A DNA stretch of 47,880 nt from Deltaproteobacteria bacterium (GCA_016214985.1 JACRMM010000020.1:1-47880), one strand, 5' to 3'. Numbered from the stretch's first letter, positions 35,195 through 44,700 are shown. Notes: generated from the sequence alone by a model not told the origin. Numbers and translations are program-made.

Positions 35195-35244
35195 GGCGGG
35201 GCGTGCCCCGCCGACCGCGACGCCCTGGTGGGGCACGCCCCACC
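35195..35244 (+). repeat. Paired REP-like palindromes inside the operon
   Basis: Directly after the stop, GGCGGGGC-GT-GCCCCGCC (35195-35212) and GGTGGGGC-AC-GCCCCACC (35227-35244) form two perfect 8-bp hairpins, 14 bases apart. Their cores GGGGCGTGCCCC and GGGGCACGCCCC are reverse complements of each other, so one can also pair with the other. Confidence 0.85.
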
Positions 35245-35262
35245 CTACTCGTGGAGAACGGC

Positions 35263-36102
35263 ATGGAGAACCCCTACATCCCGCTGCCCGTGGAGATCGC
35301 GAAGATCATCACGGAGGTGGACACCAAGGACATCAAGACCTTCCGGTTCACCTTCGTGAACCCGGAGGACGAGCAGCGGTTCCGGTACCAGCCGGGGCAG
35401 TTCGCCGAGCTCTCGATCTACGGAAAGGGCGAGTCGCCCATCGGCATCGCGTCGTCGCCGACCCAGCCGGGGTACCTCGAGTTCACGGTGCAGAAAGCCG
35501 GTGTGGTCACGACCGCCCTCCACGAGATGGAGGAGGGCGAGCGGATGGGCGTGCGGGGCCCCATGGGCAACTGCTGGCCGCTGGAGTTCCTGGAGGGGAA
35601 GAACATCGTGATCGTGGGCGGCGGTTTCGCCTTCACGACCCTTCGCTCGCTCCTGAACTACATGATCCACCCGGATCACCGCGCCCGCTTCGGCAAGATC
35701 ACGGTTGTCTACGGCGCGCGAAACCCGGGCCTGCTCCTCTACAAGGACGAGCTCGGCGCCTGGGCCGAGCGGGGCGACATCGACCTCAACGTCACGGTGG
35801 ACAAGGGGGACGAGACGTGGAAGGGCAAGGAGGGGTTCGTCCCTGCCGTCTGCAAGGAGGTTGCCCCCAGCGCGGACAACGCGGTCGCCGTCATCTGCGG
35901 TCCGCCGATCATGATCCGCTTTACCCTGCCGGTCTTCTTCGAACTCGGGTTCACGAAGGAGAACATTCTGACCTCGCTCGAGATGCGGATGAAGTGCGGC
36001 ATCGGCAAGTGCGGCCGCTGCAACGTGGGTCCGAAGTACGTGTGCAAAGACGGGCCGGTGTTCTCGCTCGCCGAGCTCGACCAGCTGACGAAGGAGTACT
36101 GA
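35263..36102 (+). CDS. AsrB/FlxA-like FAD- and NAD(P)-binding reductase subunit
   Basis: The product is 279 residues. A ferredoxin-NADP reductase fold: flavin site RFRYQPGQFAELS, nucleotide site NIVIVGGGFAF, ICGPPIMIRF, and a C-terminal cysteine cluster (MKCGIGKCGRCNVG...YVC). These match AsrB and FlxA, which bring electrons from NAD(P)H. ATG 35263 is preferred (GTG 35251 is possible). It is the last gene of the operon; a strong terminator follows. It supplies the pyridine-nucleotide input that the MvhD-like and AsrA-like subunits would relay. Confidence 0.9.
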   Translation: MENPYIPLPVEIAKIITEVDTKDIKTFRFTFVNPEDEQRFRYQPGQFAELSIYGKGESPIGIASSPTQPGYLEFTVQKAGVVTTALHEMEEGERMGVRGPMGNCWPLEFLEGKNIVIVGGGFAFTTLRSLLNYMIHPDHRARFGKITVVYGARNPGLLLYKDELGAWAERGDIDLNVTVDKGDETWKGKEGFVPAVCKEVAPSADNAVAVICGPPIMIRFTLPVFFELGFTKENILTSLEMRMKCGIGKCGRCNVGPKYVCKDGPVFSLAELDQLTKEY

Positions 36103-36131
36103 AGGGCGGCAGTTCGCCGCTGAGCGTCTCG

Positions 36132-36155
36132 CGAGGGAGCCGGAAGGCTCCCTCG
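36132..36155 (+). terminator. Terminator of the Hdr/Flx-like operon
   Basis: CGAGGGAGCC-GGAA-GGCTCCCTCG, a perfect 10-bp stem with a 4-base loop, followed by TTTCG. It lies 29 bases after the last operon gene. Confidence 0.85.
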
Positions 36156-36161
36156 TTTCGT

Positions 36162-36192
36162 AATAGGTCCTATGGGACCCATAGGACCTATT
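36162..36192. repeat. Palindrome built from 9-bp repeat units
   Basis: AATAGGTCCTATGGG and CCCATAGGACCTATT form a perfect 15-bp inverted repeat with a one-base centre. The units match the 9-bp array at 32647-32682 in both orientations. It lies between the operon terminator and hsdM. Confidence 0.9.
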
Positions 36193-36260
36193 GGACGATC
36201 CCGCGACCGGCGGCGTAAGATCGCGCCGGTTCTGCCGCGAGAAGGGGAGGGCTTAGCAAC

Positions 36261-37799
36261 ATGCTCACCGGAGACATCCGCAACCAAGTCGACCGCATCT
36301 GGGATGCCTTCTGGTCGGGCGGCATCTCGAACCCGCTGGAGGTGATGGAGCAGATCACCTACCTGCTCTTCCTCCGCCGGCTGGACGATCTCCACACCCT
36401 GGAGGAGAACAAGTCCGCCAGGCTGGGGAAGCCCATGGAGAGGCGCATCTTCCCCGAGGGGAAGGACCCGAGGGGCCGGCCCTGCGCGGATCTCCGCTGG
36501 TCGAGGTTCAGCCACTTCGCGCCGTCCGACCTGTTCGTCGTCCTGGGCGAGCACGTCTTCCCGTTCCTGCGTACCCTGGGGGGCGACGACTCCACCTACG
36601 CCCACCACATGAAGGACGCCCGGTTCACGATCCCCACACCCGCGCTCCTGGCCAAGGTGGTCGACATGATCGACCAGGTGCCCATGGAGGACCGCGACAC
36701 CAAGGGCGACCTCTACGAGTACATGCTCGGCAAGATCGCCACGGCCGGGCAGAACGGGCAGTTCCGCACCCCTCGGCACATCATCAAGCTCATGGTCGAG
36801 ATGACCGCGCCCGGTCCCAAGGAGGTCATCTGCGACCCGGCCAGCGGCACCTGCGGCTTCCTGGTGGCGGCAGGCGAGTACCTGCGGGAGAAGCACCCCG
36901 AGATCCTGCGCGACCCGGCGCTGCGGGAGCACTTCCACCACCGGATGTTCCACGGCTTCGACTTCGACAACACGATGCTGCGGATCGGCAGCATGAACAT
37001 GCTGTTGCATGGAGTGGAGAACCCCGACGTCCGCTACCAGGACTCCCTGGCCCAGGACCACGCCGGCGACGCCGAGAGCTACACCCTGGTGCTCGCCAAC
37101 CCGCCCTTCGCGGGCTCGCTCGACCATGAGAACTGCGCCAAGGACCTCCAGCAGATCGTCAAGACCAAGAAGACCGAGCTCCTCTTCCTGGCGCTCTTCT
37201 TGCGGCTTCTGAAACCTGGCGGCCGTGCGGCGGTCATCGTGCCCGACGGCGTGCTTTTCGGGTCGTCCAAGGCCCACAAAGAGCTCCGGCGCATGCTGGT
37301 GGAGGACCAGAAGCTCGACGGCGTGGTGTCGCTGCCGGGCGGCGCCTTTCGGCCCTACGCCGGCGTGTCCACGGCGATCCTTCTCTTCACGAAGACCAAC
37401 TCCGGCGGCACCGACCACGTTTGGTTTTACGACGTGGCGGCCGACGGCTGGAGCTTGGACGACAAGAGGAACCCGCTCCTACCCGAGGAGAAGCTGGGCC
37501 CGGCGCTGAAGACCGCGCTCTCGGCGGAGGAGCACGCCAAGAACAACCTCCCCGACGCGCTGGCAAGGTGGGGCAGGAGGGCGGGCGACGAGCGCACCCT
37601 CCCGCGCACCGCACAGAGCTTCTGCGTGCCCAAGGCCGACATTGCCGCCCAGGGCTACGACCTCAGCCTCAACCGCTACAAGGAGGTCGTCCACGAGGAG
37701 GTCCAGCACCGCCCGCCCAAGGAGATCCTCGCCAGCCTGCGCAAGATCGAGGCCGAGATCGACTCGGGGATGCGGGAGTTGGAGAGGATGCTGGGATGA
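36261..37799 (+). CDS. hsdM: Type I restriction-modification methyltransferase HsdM
   Basis: The product is 512 residues. The HsdM N-terminal helical domain (RNQVDRIWDAFWSGG, LLFLRRLDDL) is followed by an N6-adenine methyltransferase domain: SAM motif CDPASGTCGFL (D192 region) and catalytic NPPF (N280). It methylates adenine in the sequence chosen by HsdS. GGGGAGGG precedes the ATG. The stop overlaps the hsdS start by 3 bases. All catalytic motifs are intact. Confidence 0.96.
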   Translation: MLTGDIRNQVDRIWDAFWSGGISNPLEVMEQITYLLFLRRLDDLHTLEENKSARLGKPMERRIFPEGKDPRGRPCADLRWSRFSHFAPSDLFVVLGEHVFPFLRTLGGDDSTYAHHMKDARFTIPTPALLAKVVDMIDQVPMEDRDTKGDLYEYMLGKIATAGQNGQFRTPRHIIKLMVEMTAPGPKEVICDPASGTCGFLVAAGEYLREKHPEILRDPALREHFHHRMFHGFDFDNTMLRIGSMNMLLHGVENPDVRYQDSLAQDHAGDAESYTLVLANPPFAGSLDHENCAKDLQQIVKTKKTELLFLALFLRLLKPGGRAAVIVPDGVLFGSSKAHKELRRMLVEDQKLDGVVSLPGGAFRPYAGVSTAILLFTKTNSGGTDHVWFYDVAADGWSLDDKRNPLLPEEKLGPALKTALSAEEHAKNNLPDALARWGRRAGDERTLPRTAQSFCVPKADIAAQGYDLSLNRYKEVVHEEVQHRPPKEILASLRKIEAEIDSGMRELERMLG

Positions 37800-38932
37800 G
37801 CGCGGGAGGATCGAAAGCCCTCCCCGCGGGTTGGCGTTTGGTTCGGCTCGGAGACGTTGCCGATCGGTGCCTCGGGAAGATGCTCGACGCGCAGAAGAAC
37901 AAAGGACGGCCGTTCCCATATCTCAGAAACCCAAACGTCCGATGGTTCGAGGTAGACACGACGGATCTTCAGGTGATGCCTTTCGAGGATCATGAACTCG
38001 ACCGTTTCGGGCTGCGTGAGGGCGACGTCGTGATCTGCGAAGGTGGTGAGGCTGGTCGGGCAGCGATCTGGGACGGACGGCTCCCCGGCGTGAAGTTCCA
38101 GAAGGCCATCCACCGGGTGCGACCCGGCCCTGAACTTTGCAACCGATACCTCGTCCACCGGCTGATGGTCGACTACCACAACGGGAGTCTCGCTGACTAC
38201 TACACAGGGGCAACCATCAAACACCTCACGGGCCAGGATCTCGCCAGGTACGAGTTTCCCCTTCCCCCCCTCCCCGAGCAGAAGAGGATCGCGGCGATCC
38301 TGGACAAGGCGGACGAACTGCGGGCCAAGCGCCGCGCCGCCCTGGCCGAGCTCGACACCCTTGTACAGTCGATCTTCCTGGAGATGTTCGGGGACCCGGC
38401 GACGAATCCGAAGGGATGGAGAAAGGCACCACTTGGCGAGCTCATCAAACTTAAGAGCGGGAACTTCCTGCCAGCCTCAGAGATGGCCGAGCGGGGGGGC
38501 TACCCTGTTCTTGGAGGCAACGGCGTCAACGGGTACCACGATCAGTTCATGTTCGAGGAACCTCAGATCGTCATCGGTCGCGTAGGGGCCTACTGTGGCT
38601 GCGTGCATGTCTCTCCGCCGATGAGCTGGGTAACTGACAACGCCCTGTACATCAGCGACCGAGACGACTCTGTGGACTTCGGCTACCTCGCTTTCGCTTT
38701 GACATACGCGAACTTGAATCAGTACGCGAGTCAGTCAGGGCAGCCGCTCATCTCAGGTTCGAGAGTGTATCCTGTCGACATTCTGGTGCCGTCACTTCCC
38801 GAGCAACGTGAGTTCAACGGTCGCGCGAGGGCCGTCAAGAAACTCCTCTTGTCGCACCAAGATTCTCTTGGGATGCTGGACGCCCTCTTCTCCTCGCTCC
38901 AGGACCGTGCCTTCAGGGGGGAGCTCCCATGA
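37796..38932 (+). CDS. hsdS: Type I specificity subunit HsdS
   Basis: The product is 378 residues, slightly short for the family. The first target-recognition domain is at about residues 15-155 and the second at about 210-350, each followed by the conserved linker (PPLPEQKRIAAILDKADEL; PSLPEQREFNGRA). It reads DNA sequence for the HsdM/HsdR complex. ATG 37796 overlaps the hsdM stop. The C-terminal tail (ALFSSLQDRAFRGELP) recurs twice downstream as isolated fragments, see 38929-38982 and 39819-39959. Confidence 0.93.
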   Translation: MSAGGSKALPAGWRLVRLGDVADRCLGKMLDAQKNKGRPFPYLRNPNVRWFEVDTTDLQVMPFEDHELDRFGLREGDVVICEGGEAGRAAIWDGRLPGVKFQKAIHRVRPGPELCNRYLVHRLMVDYHNGSLADYYTGATIKHLTGQDLARYEFPLPPLPEQKRIAAILDKADELRAKRRAALAELDTLVQSIFLEMFGDPATNPKGWRKAPLGELIKLKSGNFLPASEMAERGGYPVLGGNGVNGYHDQFMFEEPQIVIGRVGAYCGCVHVSPPMSWVTDNALYISDRDDSVDFGYLAFALTYANLNQYASQSGQPLISGSRVYPVDILVPSLPEQREFNGRARAVKKLLLSHQDSLGMLDALFSSLQDRAFRGELP

Positions 38933-38982
38933 AGGCGAGGCAAGGCTCCTCCCAAAGCCGAGCCTTCAAGGGGGAGTTGTAG
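38929..38982 (+). pseudogene. HsdS tail remnant (copy B)
   Basis: A 17-codon frame that overlaps the hsdS stop (ATGA) ends SRAFKGEL and a TAG. It repeats the last residues of hsdS (DRAFRGEL) with diverged codons. It is too short to be a gene and looks like a scar of recombination or a duplicated 3' end. A cargo gene starts 3 bases later. Confidence 0.6.
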
Positions 38983-38985
38983 GCC

Positions 38986-39132
38986 GTGCGTGGTGAGTTC
39001 CTGGCCGTGTGGCCAGTGACTTGGAGAGAGATCTGGTCGAAACTTGCCAAGAGTCCCGGTGCACCTGAAGACATGTTCTGTGAGCTCTACCGGGAGCTAC
39101 TGCCGGCTCTCAAGACCCCTCCAGACATCTAG
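38986..39132 (+). CDS. Small protein of unknown function
   Basis: A 48-residue frame from GTG 38986 to TAG 39132. It reads VWPVTWREIWSKLAKSPG near the start and YRELLPALKTPPDI at the end. It is amphipathic and has no family I recognise. It sits directly after an hsdS tail remnant, with no clear ribosome site, and 15 bases before the next frame, so the two may be a pair. It could be the front part of a longer original gene. Confidence 0.4.
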   Translation: MRGEFLAVWPVTWREIWSKLAKSPGAPEDMFCELYRELLPALKTPPDI

Positions 39133-39147
39133 GCGATAGCGCATATC

Positions 39148-39816
39148 GTGGATAGCCCGAAAAGAGCCAGATCGATCTTCAAGAAGACGAAGGCACACGA
39201 ACTCAAGGATGAAAAATCCATAGTGAAGTTTCTTGAAGATGCATTGGGCATCATAGAGGACGTCGGGGGGAGGCCCTTGGCAGAGAGATACTTCCAGCAC
39301 CTCAAGTCGTTCATCGAGAAGTTCAGCCTGCGCTATGATCTTCAACCGCCTTGCACGATCAGTCCTACCCTTCCGGGTGTGTTCGCCTCCCTCGTGCGGG
39401 ATCTTAGAAGCGCCACGAGCTTGAACGCACACCTGGCCCCTCTCATGGAAGAGTTCGATGATGCCATCAGGGATCTGAAGAACGGAACAACCCAGGCCAG
39501 AATCAAGACATGCCTGCAGAAGCAGATGAACCTCATGGAAGCCATGGGAGGATGCCATCCAGGCGTTCGCGCCAACACCCTTAACTCCATCTGCGACCAA
39601 CTTGGTACCTGGCCGCACAACAAAGTCAGAAGCGCCATGAAGGACCTATATAGCTTCGCCTCGGACTATCCAGGGATCAGGCACGGAGGCACACCAGCCA
39701 ACGCCATCAGACCAATCGAGATGCGTGACATGGTGGCATTGACCGTTCTATTGACAGGATTCTCAGCCTACCTGACAGACAAGCTCGATCCCGAAGCAGT
39801 CTATGGCGGGGCATGA
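39148..39816 (+). CDS. Hypothetical cargo protein of foreign composition
   Basis: The product is 222 residues from GTG 39148. Mostly alpha-helical by eye: basic N-terminus (KRARSIFKKTKAHELKDEK), then FLEDALGIIEDVGG, and a C-terminal hydrophobic segment (DMVALTVLLTGFSAYL). No family is recognised. The gene is clearly richer in A and T than hsdM or hsdR and uses different codons, which points to transfer. Its place inside a restriction locus suggests a defence or immunity role; that is inference. Confidence 0.65.
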   Translation: MDSPKRARSIFKKTKAHELKDEKSIVKFLEDALGIIEDVGGRPLAERYFQHLKSFIEKFSLRYDLQPPCTISPTLPGVFASLVRDLRSATSLNAHLAPLMEEFDDAIRDLKNGTTQARIKTCLQKQMNLMEAMGGCHPGVRANTLNSICDQLGTWPHNKVRSAMKDLYSFASDYPGIRHGGTPANAIRPIEMRDMVALTVLLTGFSAYLTDKLDPEAVYGGA

Positions 39817-39818
39817 CA

Positions 39819-39959
39819 ATGACCCACTGCTCTTTCCTCCAGGCGGAGTGGCCTACCGTCCACGAGGCGACGGCGAAGGCCGAGGCGATTGCCAAACTCG
39901 CCGAACTGGACGCGCTCTTCGCCGCCCTCCAGCACCGGGCGTTCCGTGGGGAGCTGTAG
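39819..39959 (+). pseudogene. Chimeric remnant: HsdR head joined to HsdS tail
   Basis: A 46-codon frame whose first ~23 residues (SFLQAEWPTVHEATAKAEA) copy the start of HsdR at 41709 (FLQAEWPAVHEAATKAEA), and whose remainder (AELDALFAALQHRAFRGEL) copies the HsdS end. The joint lies at KAEA. The codons differ from both intact genes, so the source was a related second type I locus. It is a non-functional scar that marks a deletion between an hsdR and an hsdS gene. Confidence 0.85.
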
Positions 39960-39963
39960 CCAC

Positions 39964-41604
39964 ATGCCGACGACCCGCGAGCAACTCCAGCAATGGCTTG
40001 CCGAACCCGAGGGGACCCACTTTGAGTTCAAGGAAGCCAAGCAGAATTACCACTTCGACAAGCTGGTGGAGTACTGCGTGGCCTTGGCCAACGAGGGCGG
40101 CGGAAAGATCATTCTCGGGGTAACGGATCGTCGGCCGCGACGGATTGTCGGCTCCGCCGCCTTTGCCGAACCTGGACGCACAGAGGCGGGGCTGCACGAT
40201 CGGCTGTCGCACCGCATCCCGGTCGAAGAGCTTCAGACCGCCGAGGGGCGGGTTCTGGTGGTGCACGTACCGGCGCGGCTGCCGGGTACCGCATGGAATG
40301 TCAACGGTCGCTATCTGAAACGTGCAGGGGACGACCTGGCATCCCTCGGCGATGCCGAACTACAGGCCATCTTTGCCGAGACCGGGCCGGATTTCTCCGC
40401 CGAGATATGCCCCGGCGCGACGGTGGCCGACCTAGCCCCTGAGGCGATCGATCGCTTCCGTCAGCGCTGGGCGAAGAAATCTCGCGATGAGCGCAAGCTT
40501 ACCTGGGCCGACGGCGAGATGCTGACCAACGCCGAGCTGCTTTTCGATGGGCAGATCACCTACGCCGCCCTGATCCTCTTTGGTACCCATGCCGCGTTGG
40601 GGCGTCGGTTGGCGCAAGCGGAGCTGGTGTTCGAGTATCGCTCCTCGGAGGCTTCCGGGCCCGCCGCCGACCGGGAGGAGTACCGCGAAGGTTTCTTCCT
40701 CTGGCAGGATGCCCTCTGGCAGAAGGTCAACCTGCGAAATGACCGCCAGAGCTACCAGGACGGTCTGTTTCGCTACGACATACCCACCTTTGACGAGATT
40801 TCGGTGCGAGAGGCGCTGCTGAACGCCTTGGCCCACCGCGATTACCGGCTGGGCGGCTCGATCTTCGTCCGCCAGTTCGCCCACCGTCTGGAGATTGTGA
40901 GCCCCGGCGGACTGCCCCCTGGAATCACCGCCGAGAATATCCTCGACCAACAGAACCCGCGCAACCGTCGCCTGGCCGAGGCCCTGGCCAAGTGCGGCCT
41001 GATCGAACGCTCCGGACAGGGGATGAACCTGATGTTCGAGAGTGCCATCCGGCAAGGCAAACAGCTCCCCAGCTTTGCGGGCACATCGGCGCACGAAGTG
41101 CGGCTGACTTTAGAGGGTGCGGTCAGAAGCGCGGCGTTCGTGCGGTTCATGGAACGGCTCGGAGAGGAAACCTTGAGGTCGTTTTCCACTCATGATTTCC
41201 TCGTTCTCGACTACCTGCACCGGGAGCAACCTCTGCCGGAGTATCTGAAAGCCCGCCTCCCCGGCTTGATCGCTGCGGGGGCCGTGGAGTCGGTGGGGCG
41301 CGGCAAGGGAACCCGCCACCTGTTGTCACAACGGCTGTATGCCGCCTTGGGGAGCAAAGGGGTCTATACCCGCAAGCGGGGATTGGATCATGAGACCAAC
41401 AAGGCGCTGCTGGAGAAGCATTTGCGGACCCAGGGGGATGCCGGCGCCCCACTGACCGACCTACAACAGGTGCTGCCGGCCCAGCCGAGGCGAGCCATTC
41501 AGTCCCTCCTCCAAGAGATGAGAGAGGAAGGCCGAGTCGAGCTGCGTGGCCAACGTCGCTGGGCACGCTGGATCGCTGTGGCTAAGAACGGAAACGGGCA
41601 CTAA
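39964..41604 (+). CDS. Schlafen/AlbA_2-domain ATP-binding protein in the restriction locus
   Basis: The product is 546 residues from ATG 39964. An N-terminal AlbA_2 (Schlafen-like) domain reads HFEFKEAKQNYHFDKLVEY and GGGKIILGVTD. The middle has the HATPase_c_4-type block VREALLNALAHRDY with RLEIVSPGGLPPGI. The C-terminus has helix-turn-helix-like segments. Such proteins are common accessory genes in type I loci, where they are annotated as putative transcriptional regulators or RNA/DNA-binding ATPases; their activity is not known. It starts 4 bases after the chimeric remnant. Confidence 0.85.
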   Translation: MPTTREQLQQWLAEPEGTHFEFKEAKQNYHFDKLVEYCVALANEGGGKIILGVTDRRPRRIVGSAAFAEPGRTEAGLHDRLSHRIPVEELQTAEGRVLVVHVPARLPGTAWNVNGRYLKRAGDDLASLGDAELQAIFAETGPDFSAEICPGATVADLAPEAIDRFRQRWAKKSRDERKLTWADGEMLTNAELLFDGQITYAALILFGTHAALGRRLAQAELVFEYRSSEASGPAADREEYREGFFLWQDALWQKVNLRNDRQSYQDGLFRYDIPTFDEISVREALLNALAHRDYRLGGSIFVRQFAHRLEIVSPGGLPPGITAENILDQQNPRNRRLAEALAKCGLIERSGQGMNLMFESAIRQGKQLPSFAGTSAHEVRLTLEGAVRSAAFVRFMERLGEETLRSFSTHDFLVLDYLHREQPLPEYLKARLPGLIAAGAVESVGRGKGTRHLLSQRLYAALGSKGVYTRKRGLDHETNKALLEKHLRTQGDAGAPLTDLQQVLPAQPRRAIQSLLQEMREEGRVELRGQRRWARWIAVAKNGNGH

Positions 41605-41708
41605 GACCCGTCGTCTAAAAACGTGACTTCATAAATGCCAGCACTTTCATGCAGTTGTGTAGTTTTTTGGTTTAGCTTGGTTTTTAGCTCGGGTTTTAGG
41701 GGGTGTAA
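41605..41708 (+). other. AT-rich leader of hsdR
   Basis: About 100 bases of unusually T-rich DNA for this genome (for example TAGTTTTTTGGTTTAGC). It may carry a promoter for hsdR, but no clear -35/-10 pair is seen. The composition breaks sharply at both ends, which marks it as foreign. Confidence 0.45.
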
Positions 41709-44700
41709 ATGACGAGTCACTTCATCTTCCTCCAGGCCGAGTGGCCCGCCGTCCACGAGGCGGCGACCAAGGCCGAGGCGTCGGCCTTCTCGGACCCCCG
41801 CACGTCGTGCTTCCACGCCCGCAGGGCCCTGGAGCTCGCCGTGGCGTGGCTCTACAAGCACGACGCCTCCCTCAAGCTCCCCTACCAGGACAACCTGAGC
41901 GCCCTCATCCACGAGCCGACCTTCAAGGCCGCCGTGGGCGAGGCGATCTTCAACAAGGCCAAGGTCCTTACGCGGCTCGGCAACCAAGCGGTCCACAGCG
42001 CCAAGCCTATCTACCAGCTCGACTCCCTGGCGGCGGTGCGAGAGCTCTTCCACGTGGGCTACTGGCTGGCCCACACCTACGCACGGGGCGAGAAGCCGGC
42101 CGCCGGCCTCGCCTTCGACCAGGAGGCGCTGCCCAGGGACGGCCAGGTGCTCAAGCAGACGGCCGACCAGCTGCGGAAGCTCCAAGAGGACCTCCAGGCC
42201 AAGGACGAGAAGCTCTCCGTCCTCCTCGCCGACAAGACGGCGCTGGACGAGGAGCTCGCCAGGCTGCGCGCGGAGGTCGCCGAGGCGAAGAAGGCGAACG
42301 CCGCCGCGCCCGACCCCCACGACTACTCCGAGGCCGCGACCCGCGATCTCTTCATCGACCTGCTCCTTCGGGAGGCCGGCTGGGCGCTGGATAATTCGGG
42401 AGGGGAGAGGGACCGGGAGTTCGAGGTCGCGGGCATGCCCAATGCCGGGGGCGTGGGTTTCGTGGACTACGTGCTCTGGGGCGACGACGGCAGGCCCCTG
42501 GCCCTGGTCGAGGCCAAACGCACCAAGCGCAGCCCCAAGGAAGGCGAGCAGCAGGCGAAGCTCTACGCCGACTGCCTGGAGGCGCGGTTCGGCCGGCGAC
42601 CGGTGATCTTCCTCACCAACGGGTACGACCACTGGCTGTGGGACGACGCCTCCCACCCGCCACGGGCGGTGCAGGGCTTCTACAAGAAGGCCGAGCTGGA
42701 GCTCCTCCACCAGCGGAGAACGACGCGCAAATCGCTCGCCGCCGCCAAGGTCGACGAGGCCATCGTCGGACGCTACTACCAGACCCGCTCCATCCGCCGC
42801 ATCGGCGAGGCTTTCGAGAAGGACAACGACCGCAAGGCCCTGGTGGTGATGGCCACCGGCGCGGGCAAGACCCGCACGGTGATCGCGCTCGCAGACCTCC
42901 TCATGCGGTGCAATTGGGCCAAGCGAGTCCTCTTTCTCGCCGATCGCGTGGCGCTCGTCAATCAGGCCGTCAACGCCTTCAAAAGGCACTTGCCCGACGC
43001 CTCCCCTGTCAACCTCGTGACCGAGAAGGACGCCGAGGGGCGCGTCTTCGTCTCCACGTACCCCACGATGATGGGGCTCATCAATGAGAGCGGGGAGAGC
43101 CGGGACGGGCAGCGCCGTTTCGGCGTGGGCCACTTCGACCTCGTCATCATCGACGAGGCCCACCGCTCGGTGTTCCAGAAATACCGTGTCATCTTCGACT
43201 ACTTCGACTCGCTCCTCGTGGGCCTCACCGCCACCCCCAAGGACGAGGTGGACCGCAACACCTACGACCTCTTCGACCTGGAGACGGGCGTGCCGACCGA
43301 TGCCTACCCGCTGGAGGACGCGGTGCGCGACGGGTTCCTGGTGCCGCCGAAGGCCGTGTCGGTGCCGCTCAAGTTCCAGCGGGAGGGGATCAAGTACGCC
43401 GAGCTCTCCGAGGACGAGAAGGACCAGTGGGACGCGCTGGAGTGGGACGAGGAGGGTGGGACGCCCGACCGCGTGGAGGCGGACGCGGTCAACAAGTGGC
43501 TCTTCAACCAGGACACCGTCGACAAGGTGCTGGCGCACGTGATGACCCGCGGGCTCAAGGTGGCCGGCGGAGACCGGCTGGGCAAGACGATCGTCTTCGC
43601 CAAGAACCAAGCCCACGCCGAGTTCATCCAGGAGCGGTTCGACGTCAACTACCCCAAGCTCAAGGGCCACTTCGCGCGGATCATCACGTTCAAGACCGAG
43701 TACGCGCAGAGCCTGATCGACGACTTCTCCCAGAAGGACAAGGCGCCGCATATCGCCCTGTCGGTGGACATGCTCGACACGGGCATCGACGTGCCCGAGG
43801 TGGCGAACCTCGTCTTCTTCAAGCTCGTGCGCTCCAAGACCAAGTTCTGGCAGATGCTTGGGCGCGGCACGCGGCTTTGCCCCGACCACTTCGGCCAGGG
43901 CGAGGACAAGGACGTCTTCTACGTCTTCGACTACTGCCAAAATCTCGAGTTCTTCAGCCAGAACCCGGAGACCACCGACGGGTCGCTCGGCGAGTCGCTG
44001 GGGAAGAGGATCTTCAAGGCGAGGCTGGAGCTCATCGGCGCGCTGGACGAGAGGGCGGCCAAGGGGGAGGGGTCCGCCGCGGCCGGCGCCGAGGATGCCG
44101 CGGTCCGGGGCGAGACCGCCGAGACCCTGCGCGCCATCGTGGCCGCCATGAACCCCGACAACTTCGTAGTGCGGCCGAAGCGCCGCCTGGTGGAGACGTA
44201 CGCCAACCCGGAGGCTTGGGCCGCACTGGGCGCCGAGAAGCACCGGGAGCTCGCGCGCGACGTGGCGGGGCTGCCCTCGGAGACGGAGCCGGAGAACGAG
44301 GAGGCCAAGCGGTTCGACCTCCTCGTCCTGGGCACCCAGCTGGCGGTGCTGCGCAAGGAGCCGGCCTTCGAGAGGCTGCGCGACCAGGCGAAGGCCATCG
44401 CCGCGCTCCTGGAGGAGAAGTCGACGATCCCCATGGTGCGGGAGCAGCTCCCGCTGATCGAGGACGTGCAGACCGACGAGTGGTGGCAGGACGTGACGGT
44501 CCCCATGCTGGAGGTGATGCGCAAGAGGCTCCGGGACCTGGTCAAGCTCATCGACAAGAAGAAGCGGAAGGTCGTCTACACCGACTTCGAGGACGAGATG
44601 GGCGGGGAGAGCATCGTGGCCCTCCCCGGCTTCGATGGCGCGGCGAGCTACGGGAAGTTCCGAGCCAAGGCGAGGGCGTTTCTGCGGGCCCATGCGGACC

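Noticed and set aside
31018..36200. Possible CRISPR-like array from the short repeats
   Set aside because: Units are 7-9 bases with no regular unique spacers, and no cas genes are present in the window.
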